NCBI GenBank assembly: GCA_018713405.1 | Contig: DVOR01000184.1 | Location: forward strand, 1-10,027 | DNA: 10,027 nucleotides | DNA from: Candidatus Spyradenecus faecavium | GTDB lineage: Bacteria > Verrucomicrobiota > Kiritimatiellia > RFP12 > DVOR01 | Direction of reading: 5' to 3' | Shown here: one piece after another, positions 1-6,539 of the stretch | Numbering within the stretch: the stretch's first letter is position 1 | How the letters are laid out: the number at the start of each line of letters is the position of its first letter | Notes under the pieces: model-generated | The model's input: the letters and a program-made list of their open reading frames with translations, nothing else | The model's database searches: none | What the model was told of the DNA's origin: nothing | Translations under genes and position numbers: made by a program

Positions 1-131
1 GCGTCCTCATCGCCACCGCCCACAAGGACGTCGACTACGCCGCCCTCGCCCAATCCGCCGACCTCATCGTCGACACCCGCAACGCCATGGCCGCCGTCCC
101 CACCAAGCCCGGCCAAGTCTGGAAGGCCTAA
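1..131 (+). CDS. nucleotide-sugar dehydrogenase, C-terminal end (partial)
   Basis: The reading frame is open from base 3 and stops at TAA 129-131, leaving the last 42 residues of a protein that begins left of the window. The tail contains HKDVDY, then DLIVDTRNAM, and ends GQVWKA. The LIVDTRN block is typical of the C-terminal UDP-binding domain of UDP-glucose/GDP-mannose dehydrogenase family enzymes, especially the WbpA/WecC-like UDP-N-acetylhexosamine 6-dehydrogenases. These enzymes oxidise the C6 hydroxyl of a nucleotide sugar to a carboxylate with NAD, in the cytoplasm, for surface polysaccharide synthesis. The catalytic Cys and NAD domain lie outside the window, so the exact substrate cannot be set. 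A short hairpin follows the stop almost at once, and a glycosyltransferase lies 8 kb downstream on the same strand, which supports a polysaccharide setting. The family call is fairly safe; the subfamily is inference. Confidence 0.8.
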   Translation, partial: VLIATAHKDVDYAALAQSADLIVDTRNAMAAVPTKPGQVWKA

Positions 132-137
132 GCGCGC

Positions 138-157
138 CTTCCGGCGCTCGGAAGTTT
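138..157 (+). terminator. short hairpin with T run after the dehydrogenase gene
   Basis: CTTCCG (138-143) pairs perfectly with CGGAAG (149-154) across a 5-nt loop and is followed by TTT (155-157). It begins 7 nt after the dehydrogenase stop codon, where an intrinsic terminator would be expected. The T run is short, so termination may be weak. Confidence 0.4.
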
Positions 158-165
158 GGAGGCTG

Positions 166-218
166 AGAGGCTTGGAAGCTTGGCCGCGCAACGCGACAGG
201 CTACCAAGCCTCTTTGTT
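166..218 (+). repeat. perfect 10-bp inverted repeat upstream of res
   Basis: AGAGGCTTGG (166-175) is the exact reverse complement of CCAAGCCTCT (204-213); 28 nt lie between them. Inside the loop a smaller CGCG-CAA-CGCG hairpin (185-195) can form, and a T-rich stretch (TCTTTGTT, 211-218) follows the right arm. GCTTGG is also repeated directly at 170-175 and 178-183. It could be a second terminator for the upstream gene, or an operator or leader hairpin for the restriction genes, whose ribosome binding site begins at 231. No convincing -35/-10 pair was seen between 132 and 230. Confidence 0.4.
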
Positions 219-230
219 CCAATCGCTGGA

Positions 231-236
231 AAGGAG
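231..236 (+). promoter_or_regulatory. ribosome binding site of res; favours GTG 242 as start
   Basis: AAGGAG occupies 231-236. A GTG at 236 would overlap it, so that start is unlikely. The in-frame GTG at 242 lies 5 nt downstream, a normal spacing, and is the preferred start. Confidence 0.6.
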
Positions 237-241
237 TGCCT

Positions 242-3124
242 GTGTTTCATCTCTTGATTGAACGGGGCCGAGACGTCTGGCTAAAACGGTCGGATTGCCC
301 CGCGCGCCCTCTGCTTGACTACATGCGTCGGCGCGGGGCTTTGCGGCCCGTGCAGATTGATGCGTTGGCCACCTATCTCTTCCTGAAGCTCCACTGCGGC
401 AACGCCCCACTCTGGCGCATTTTCATGGGCGGGCTTTGGATGCCGCGCATCGACCCCGAAGGCACACGCGAGGACTTCCTGGAGGAAATTGAGGCCGACA
501 AAGAACTTGAGCCCGTGCGGCAGTTGCTCAAGGCCGCCGGAGCCCCGGCAGACGCAGAGGGGCGCGAGGCCAACTACAAGGCGCTCTTCTACGACATCAC
601 CTATCCCGATTATCTCTTCTCCCTCCCCATGGGCGCGGGCAAGACCTACCTCATGGCGGCGATGATCTATCTCAACCTCTACTTCGCCGAGCAGAACCCC
701 ACGGACCCCACCTTCGCCCACAACTTCCTGGTGCTCGCGCCCTCCGGCACCAAGAGCTCCATCGTTCCCAGTCTGCGCAAAATCCGCGACTTCGACCCCA
801 CTTGGGTACTCCCGACCGAGGACGCCAGGCGCCTGCGCCGCGCCCTCGCCTTCGAGGTCTTCGATGCCGGCGCCTCCGCCGCGCGCTCCAACCGCACACG
901 CAACCCCAACGCGCAAAAACTGATGACCCACGCGCCGCTTGACCGTTGCTTTGGCCTGGTGGCCGTGGTGAACGCCGAAAAGGTCATCCTCGACCGCATT
1001 GACAAGCAGTCGGCCGACCCTGACTTGCTCGACAAGGAAGAACTGGCTCGCGTGCGCGTGGCCAACGAACTGCGCGACCGCCTGGGCCAGCTCGCGCACC
1101 TTGCCCTCTTGGTGGACGAGGCGCACCACGTGCCCACCGCCCGCAAAGCCGCCGGCGAGGAAGTCTCCGAAATCCGTCTGCGCACCGTCATCCACGGCTG
1201 GGCCGCGAAGGGCAACGTCACCGAGGTCCTCGGCTTCTCCGGCACCCCCTATCTCGACAAAGCCGACCGTTTTTCCCTGCGCCAATACGTCAAACCCATC
1301 CACTGGCACGACGACCCGGAGCCCTACAAACGAAAACTCGTCTCCAGCAGGGAGATGACCAATGTGGTGCACCACTTTCCCCTCGTCAAAGGCGTGGGCA
1401 CCTTTCTCAAGCGGCCGGTTGTGCGCACCTGCTCCGGGGAGTTCTCCGCCGTGCGAATCGTCGAGGATGGCGTCCGAGCCTTCATGACACGCCACCACAA
1501 CACCGTCTGGCCAGACGGCACCCGTGCCAAACTCGCCATCTACGCCGGCACCATCGAGCGCGCCGAAGAGGAGATTGCCCCGCTCGTCCGCCGCCTGCTG
1601 ACCGAATACGGCCTCGGCGAGGAGGCCCTTCTCATCCACCACCAGGGTAACAAGGCCCACCCTTCTCATCCCGGCAGTGCGCTGGCCTTCGCGCGTCTCG
1701 ACCGCCCCGACAGCACTGTCCGCATCATCGTCCTCGTCCAAATCGGCAAGGAAGGTTGGGACTGCCGCTCCCTCGCCGGCGTCATCCTCTCGCAGGAGGG
1801 CGACTGCAACCGCAAGATGGTGCTTCAGACCACCTGCCGGTGCCTGCGCGAGGTCGCCAACGCCGATTGCGAGACCGCCATTATCACGCTCAACGACGCC
1901 AATTCCCGCCTTTTGGAAGACCAACTTCACGCCCAGCAAAGGGCTACGCTCAAGGACTTCGAGGAGGGCGCGGGACCTGCCCTTCTCCCCATCCGGGACC
2001 GCCGTGACAAAGTGGGCCTCAAAGAGATTTCCCTTCCCTTCTATCAGCTCCGCGTCACTCACGCAAAACGTATCGAGACTCCCGCCGATCCCGCCGCCGC
2101 CTTGACGGCCATCGACCCCGAGGCCTTCCGCCTTGTCAGGGCCATCCACCAAGGCGACTTTGACCGCGTGCGCGAGGCATCCGAGGCAATTGAGGCACCC
2201 GCGCCCGAGCATGCCTCCTTCTGGCTCTGGCGCTGCGCCATCGTCAAGGAGGGGCTGGATATGCTGCCGATGGCCGCCCTCCGCTCCCACCTTCCCGCAC
2301 TGCGTGCACTCTTCGACCGCCTCACCTGCGCCCAAGGCGAGGAGCGTGTCTACCGCACCGACCTCAATCAGCCCGAGATCCGCGCCGCCATTCGCCGCGC
2401 CTTCGCTCCCCGCCACACCCTCTGTGTCTCCGAGACTTATGAGCTGGAGCACGCCGTTCTCGTCGCCGGCCTTCCGGACAGCGTCCCCAACGGCGCGGAC
2501 ATTGTTCCGGACGCCAAGACCTGTGCGGATATCCAAGCCCGCGACAACGGCTACGTCGACCCCGACACGCAAAAGAAACGCCAGACCATCGCCATGTTGC
2601 GCGAAATCGGGGAAAAGACCAAGGCCGACGACATCGAGCGCCAGCTCGACGCCGGCGAAAGCCGCACGTACCATCTCCTGCCCTACCGCATGGACAGCGA
2701 CCTGGAACAACGTTTCTTCAAGGTCGCCCAAAACCATCACGCACTCAAGCAATACGGCCTCATCCTCCTTTACAACGGCGACCGCGCCCACACCGACTTC
2801 CGTATCCGGTGCTATGAGCTCCGCGGCAACGCCTGGCGGGCCGTCGGTGACTACACCCCGGACTTCCTCTTCCTCAAAAAAGAGGACAACCGCATTGCGC
2901 GCGCCCTCATCGTCGAGACCAAAGGCCAAATCTTCGCCCAAGACGAGGCCTTTCAGTTGCGCCGCTCCTTCATGGAAAACGACTTCGTGAAGGCCCAGGG
3001 CCCCGACGCCCCGCGTTACGATTACCGCGTCTACGAGGACATTCGGAACCCCCTCATGCGCGAGCCCCACCTCGTTGATTTCATCACCCGTGTCTGCGAA
3101 GAAACCTTCGGCAAGGAGCCCTGA
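242..3124 (+). CDS. res: Type III restriction enzyme Res subunit (SF2 helicase plus nuclease)
   Basis: Predicted 960-residue ATP-dependent restriction subunit, which would act with the Mod protein encoded next to cut DNA lacking methylation. Numbering is from GTG 242. A Q-motif-like RPVQ is at 35-38, Walker A MGAGKT at 130-135, DEAH at 292-295 (VDEAHH), motif III-like GFSGTP at 331-336, motif V-like GKEGWDC at 502-508, and motif VI-like QTTCRCLR at 529-536. Near the C terminus, PD (D874) followed by ETK (E892, K894) matches the PD-(D/E)XK nuclease found at the end of Type III Res proteins. About 90 residues separate the Q-like motif from Walker A, more than usual, so the N terminus carries an insertion. 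Motif VI has Cys where QxxGRxxR has Gly. Mod starts 3 nt after the stop. Classical Type III loci have mod first, so the order here is reversed. All key catalytic residues are present, so the gene looks intact. Confidence 0.88.
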   Translation: MFHLLIERGRDVWLKRSDCPARPLLDYMRRRGALRPVQIDALATYLFLKLHCGNAPLWRIFMGGLWMPRIDPEGTREDFLEEIEADKELEPVRQLLKAAGAPADAEGREANYKALFYDITYPDYLFSLPMGAGKTYLMAAMIYLNLYFAEQNPTDPTFAHNFLVLAPSGTKSSIVPSLRKIRDFDPTWVLPTEDARRLRRALAFEVFDAGASAARSNRTRNPNAQKLMTHAPLDRCFGLVAVVNAEKVILDRIDKQSADPDLLDKEELARVRVANELRDRLGQLAHLALLVDEAHHVPTARKAAGEEVSEIRLRTVIHGWAAKGNVTEVLGFSGTPYLDKADRFSLRQYVKPIHWHDDPEPYKRKLVSSREMTNVVHHFPLVKGVGTFLKRPVVRTCSGEFSAVRIVEDGVRAFMTRHHNTVWPDGTRAKLAIYAGTIERAEEEIAPLVRRLLTEYGLGEEALLIHHQGNKAHPSHPGSALAFARLDRPDSTVRIIVLVQIGKEGWDCRSLAGVILSQEGDCNRKMVLQTTCRCLREVANADCETAIITLNDANSRLLEDQLHAQQRATLKDFEEGAGPALLPIRDRRDKVGLKEISLPFYQLRVTHAKRIETPADPAAALTAIDPEAFRLVRAIHQGDFDRVREASEAIEAPAPEHASFWLWRCAIVKEGLDMLPMAALRSHLPALRALFDRLTCAQGEERVYRTDLNQPEIRAAIRRAFAPRHTLCVSETYELEHAVLVAGLPDSVPNGADIVPDAKTCADIQARDNGYVDPDTQKKRQTIAMLREIGEKTKADDIERQLDAGESRTYHLLPYRMDSDLEQRFFKVAQNHHALKQYGLILLYNGDRAHTDFRIRCYELRGNAWRAVGDYTPDFLFLKKEDNRIARALIVETKGQIFAQDEAFQLRRSFMENDFVKAQGPDAPRYDYRVYEDIRNPLMREPHLVDFITRVCEETFGKEP
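3113..3118 (+). promoter_or_regulatory. ribosome binding site of mod, inside the end of res
   Basis: AAGGAG at 3113-3118 lies within the last codons of res, 9 nt before the mod ATG at 3128. It supports that start and suggests mod is translated from the same transcript as res. Confidence 0.6.
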
Positions 3125-3127
3125 CCC

Positions 3128-5014
3128 ATGCCCATCCGCTTCATCCCCTACCAACCCGCCCCCCTCTCCGGCCAAGCCCTCCTCGATACCTTTACCCGGA
3201 CGCGCTGCCAAGCCCTTTCCTACGCCGGCAACGCCGTCCTCCGCGACGGCCTCCCGCTCTACGAATCCCTCGCCGCGGAGGTGCACGGCGACCCCGAGGC
3301 CGCCAAGCAAAACCTCCTCGTCCACGGCGACTGCAGGGCCGCCTGCGCCCTCCTCCGCGACCGCGGCATCCGCGTCGACCTCGTTTACATCGACCCGCCC
3401 TTCGCCTCCGGCGCCGACTACGCCAAAAAGGTCGTCCTCCGCCCCAACCCCCTCGCCCCTGCGGAGGCCGCCGAGGTCGACTCCCCCGACACCGGCTTCG
3501 AGGAGAAGATGTACGGCGACATCTGGGAAAAGGAGAAATACCTCAACTGGATGTACGACAACCTCATGGCCATCAAGTCCGTCATGGCCGAGGACGCCTC
3601 CATCTACGTCCACCTCGACTGGCATATCGGCCACTACGTCAAAATCATGCTGGACGAAATCTTCGGCGAGGACAACTTCCAAAGGGAGATCATCTGGGAT
3701 ATTCAGGTTCTGTCCGGATTTAAAACCATCGCTCCAAACTGGGTTCGTGGACATGACGTTATCTACTACTACTCAAAAGGGGAGAAACGCATCTTCAACA
3801 AGCTCCTCCAACCTCACAAGAAGGAATATCTCGATTCTTTCAACCGTGTAGATGAGAATGGCCGTCACTACATGATTGCTCATGGGACGAAACGTTATCG
3901 AGACGAGGTTGAGGCAAAAGGAAAGCCGTATGGTGATGTATGGAATGACATCATGTCCTTCCAACAGCAACCAACCTCAGACGAAAAAGTCGACTACGCC
4001 ACGCAAAAGCCTGAAGCTCTCTTGGAACGCATTATCAAGGCCTCCTCCAACGAGGGGATGGTCGTGGCCGACTTCTTTGGCGGGAGCGGGGTGACCGCGG
4101 CGGTGGCGGCGCGGCTAGGGCGGCGGTTCGTGACGTGCGACGTGAACCGTAATGCGATTCAAACGATGCGCGACCGTCTGGTGGCGCAGGGAACGGCCTT
4201 CACGCAGGAAGAAATCCAGGACGGCGTGGCGCTCTTCCGCAATCCCGTCCAGACAATGGACAAGCTGTGCGAGCTGGTGCCGGGACTCCACCGCCTGACG
4301 GACGAGGATGTGGCGCTGGGCATTAAGCGGGAGGATTGGTTCGGTGTCATCAACGACCCGAAGGAGGGACGCATCCCCGTCTGGGCGCCGGACCTGAAGG
4401 AGGGCGCGGACCGCGTCCTCACCAAGGAGACCGTGCTCCGCTTGGTCTACGACGTCTTGCCCTCGCTGAACGACGTCGCCAAGTGCGCCCGCTTCCTCTA
4501 CGCCGACCTCGATCGCCCCGTCAACAAAATGGAAGCGGAGGTGAACAGCGAGAACGAACGCTCGACCGTCGCGGTGGAGTTCGTGGACCTCAAGCCCTAC
4601 TTGGAACAAGCCATCCTGCGCGACGACGCAGATTGGGAGCTGACCGAGGACTCCGAAGGCCTAATAAAAGGATGGCGTCTGCGTCTGAACGCCTTCCGTA
4701 GCGACCGTCTCGTGAAAACGCTCGAAGGGCTCAACGCCAAGGCCTGCCTGCAACCCTCCGCCAAGGGGCGCCAGGCTATCACACTGTCGGATGAGGGGCT
4801 CGAGGGTGTGGAGTGGGTGGGCGTGGACACGCACGCCGAAGGCCCCTGGCAGAGCGCCGCCGAGGTTCGCATCGAACCCTCCGGCACCGTCACCCGAAAC
4901 GGCGCCAAAACCAAAGACCGCTGGGACGCCACTCTCTTCTGCGAGGGCACCGACCGCCCCAAGCGTCTCAAGATTCGCTCCGTCCTCGGCGATGAGACGA
5001 TCTTTGAACTGTGA
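3128..5014 (+). CDS. mod: Type III-like DNA methyltransferase (Mod), beta-class N4/N6 amino-methyltransferase
   Basis: Predicted 628-residue S-adenosylmethionine-dependent methyltransferase that would modify adenine (or cytosine N4) at the recognition site and give specificity to the Res-Mod complex. Catalytic motif IV is DPPF at 89-92 (preceded by VYI), and the AdoMet motif I is DFFGGSG at 315-321. Motif IV before motif I is the beta-class order used by Type III Mod proteins. YVHLDWHIGHYVK (about 158-170) and TQKPEALLERII just before motif I are typical conserved blocks. The stretch between them, about residues 178-298, is the expected target-recognition domain, and its DNA is much less GC-rich than the rest. 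About 300 residues follow motif I; they show no domain I can name and may mediate Res contact or dimerisation. The 628-residue length is close to the well-known EcoP1I/EcoP15I Mod size. The base methylated cannot be told from sequence alone. Codon third positions shift from C-rich to G-rich at about 4060. Confidence 0.88.
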   Translation: MPIRFIPYQPAPLSGQALLDTFTRTRCQALSYAGNAVLRDGLPLYESLAAEVHGDPEAAKQNLLVHGDCRAACALLRDRGIRVDLVYIDPPFASGADYAKKVVLRPNPLAPAEAAEVDSPDTGFEEKMYGDIWEKEKYLNWMYDNLMAIKSVMAEDASIYVHLDWHIGHYVKIMLDEIFGEDNFQREIIWDIQVLSGFKTIAPNWVRGHDVIYYYSKGEKRIFNKLLQPHKKEYLDSFNRVDENGRHYMIAHGTKRYRDEVEAKGKPYGDVWNDIMSFQQQPTSDEKVDYATQKPEALLERIIKASSNEGMVVADFFGGSGVTAAVAARLGRRFVTCDVNRNAIQTMRDRLVAQGTAFTQEEIQDGVALFRNPVQTMDKLCELVPGLHRLTDEDVALGIKREDWFGVINDPKEGRIPVWAPDLKEGADRVLTKETVLRLVYDVLPSLNDVAKCARFLYADLDRPVNKMEAEVNSENERSTVAVEFVDLKPYLEQAILRDDADWELTEDSEGLIKGWRLRLNAFRSDRLVKTLEGLNAKACLQPSAKGRQAITLSDEGLEGVEWVGVDTHAEGPWQSAAEVRIEPSGTVTRNGAKTKDRWDATLFCEGTDRPKRLKIRSVLGDETIFEL

Positions 5015-5033
5015 ATGATAGAAAAGGACCACC

Positions 5034-6539
5034 ATGATTGAGAAATTGGACAAGGGGCAGGAGGAGGCGCTGTATGCCGAGCCGGGGCGGCCGATGTTGG
5101 TGACGGGGCCGGCGCGGAGCGGCAAGAGCTTCGCGCTGATTCTGCGGGCCACGTGGTTGATCCGGCAGCGGCTTCTGAAAGGGAAGAAGTTGCTTTTCCT
5201 CACGGAAGGTCTCTGGGGTATGGAGATGGCCACGGGGTTGTTGGGGCAGTTCCTCTCGGTGGAGGAGCAGGATTTGGTGGACGTGATGCCGTTCAACGAC
5301 CTCTTCCGCGACGCGTGGATGCGGATTTCCCCGGACACGAGGGTAAAGGGGCTCACGGGGGTACTTCACCGGCCACGTTTCCACGTGGGCTTCCCGAAGG
5401 AGTTCTACAATGCGAACAAGCATTCCGTTCACCAAGAAGCCTCGCTCACCTTCGACCGTGCCTTTCACAAATCCCCCCGGATTGGCGGGCTCTCGGAGCA
5501 CGCGGCACGACGGGAGTTCACCGACATCTTGATGGAATGGGACATCCGATCGCTGGATGACTATCTCGCCCAGCCGCGCCCGGCGCTCTTCGGCACGCTT
5601 TCGGACGAGGACAAGGTGGAGCTATGGAATCGCGTCTTCGGCCCGGCGTTGGAGGCAACAAAGACACGTGCGACGCGGCGCTCGGCACGGGACTGCGCGG
5701 CGGAGCTGAACCTGCTGACGGAACTGGTGCTCGCGGGCAAGAAGGCGAACAAGGATGCGGCCCTGTGGAGCGGGCGCTATGGCGCGGTGATCGTGGATGA
5801 CGCACAAAATCTCTCCCCTTCAGCGTTGCGTTTTCTGAAGGCGTTGGCCTCCGAGGGCAATCTGGTGCTGGCCTCCAATCGCCTGGAGACCCTTAACCAG
5901 CCGGCGGCGACCCTGGCGGAGTGCGGCATCGATGTGCGCGGACGCGTCTTCCGCATGGACCGGAACCACTCCAAGGCGAGCGGCGCCCTGCAAACCTACG
6001 CGCGGAATCTCGTGGAGGGGCAGACCTTCACGGAGATGGATGGCACGCCTGCGGCGCTTCCCGCGCCGGTCGCGCCGAGCGGCGCGATGCCCCAGGAACG
6101 CACCTTCGCGGACAGAGAGGCGATGCTCGACGCCATCGCAGCATGGCTGAAGGAGGGGTATACGCCCAAACAGGGGTTTGGGGCCTGCGTTGTCACGCGT
6201 TTGGAAACGGCACAATGGCCTCTCATCCAAGATTTGGGGACGCGCGGGATTCCCTGTGTCCCGAATCCGACCGATGATTGGGTCATACCGCTTTACACGC
6301 AGGGCATTGAATTCCATACCGTAACCGGTGCGCATATCGGCAGGATGGTCACCATCTTGGATGACTGGCTCGATGCGCAGTGGGATGAATCGCAGGAGGG
6401 CGACCCGGCGGCGTTGCGGGCGCGGGCACAGTGGGCGTTGCAGGCGCTCCATGCCACGCTCACGCGGGCGGAAAAGCGCGTGCTTATCGTCTCTTCCAAC
6501 GGACTGACAGTCTCCAAACTCAAGGAGGAAGCGCAATGA
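5034..6539 (+). CDS. divergent UvrD/Rep-like SF1 NTPase linked to the R-M genes
   Basis: Predicted 501-residue soluble P-loop protein. It opens with a Q-motif-like LDKGQEEAL (5-13), followed by Walker A GPARSGKS (25-32). Walker B is AVIVDDAQNLS with D255-D256-A257-Q258; SF1 helicases of the UvrD/Rep type normally have DExQ, so the catalytic Glu position here is Asp. Near the C terminus ATLTRAEKR (474-482) resembles UvrD motif VI (ALTRAKKR), and a short QGIEF (about 423-427) may be a remnant of motif V (KGLEF). Motifs III and IV are not clear, and at 501 residues it is shorter than UvrD/Rep (about 670-720). It starts 19 nt after mod with AAGGA at 5024-5028, and its stop overlaps the next gene's ATG. 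From context it probably works with or regulates the Res-Mod complex, or is a separate DNA-sensing NTPase carried in the same module. Membership of the SF1-like fold is fairly sure; function is unknown. Confidence 0.75.
   Translation: MIEKLDKGQEEALYAEPGRPMLVTGPARSGKSFALILRATWLIRQRLLKGKKLLFLTEGLWGMEMATGLLGQFLSVEEQDLVDVMPFNDLFRDAWMRISPDTRVKGLTGVLHRPRFHVGFPKEFYNANKHSVHQEASLTFDRAFHKSPRIGGLSEHAARREFTDILMEWDIRSLDDYLAQPRPALFGTLSDEDKVELWNRVFGPALEATKTRATRRSARDCAAELNLLTELVLAGKKANKDAALWSGRYGAVIVDDAQNLSPSALRFLKALASEGNLVLASNRLETLNQPAATLAECGIDVRGRVFRMDRNHSKASGALQTYARNLVEGQTFTEMDGTPAALPAPVAPSGAMPQERTFADREAMLDAIAAWLKEGYTPKQGFGACVVTRLETAQWPLIQDLGTRGIPCVPNPTDDWVIPLYTQGIEFHTVTGAHIGRMVTILDDWLDAQWDESQEGDPAALRARAQWALQALHATLTRAEKRVLIVSSNGLTVSKLKEEAQ
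6522..6528 (+). promoter_or_regulatory. strong ribosome binding site fixing the flavoprotein start at 6536
   Basis: AAGGAGG at 6522-6528, within the NTPase gene end, is 7 nt before ATG 6536. The frame stays open upstream to 6431, but this site and the dinucleotide-binding fold beginning right after Met show that 6536 is the true start. Confidence 0.75.

Noticed and set aside
236..241. GTG at 236 as start of res
   Set aside because: It overlaps the AAGGAG ribosome binding site at 231-236. The in-frame GTG at 242 has normal spacing.
281..3754. 1157-codon open frame on the - strand opposite res and mod
   Set aside because: It is codon-aligned with the sense genes and open only because TTA, CTA and TCA are avoided. 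Its protein is low-complexity (rich in Gly, Val, Glu, Asp) with no recognisable motif, whereas the + strand proteins carry complete catalytic motifs.
6431..6535. 35-residue N-terminal extension of the flavoprotein
   Set aside because: It lies within the end of the NTPase gene, and the FAD-binding fold begins directly after ATG 6536, which has an AAGGAGG site 7 nt upstream.
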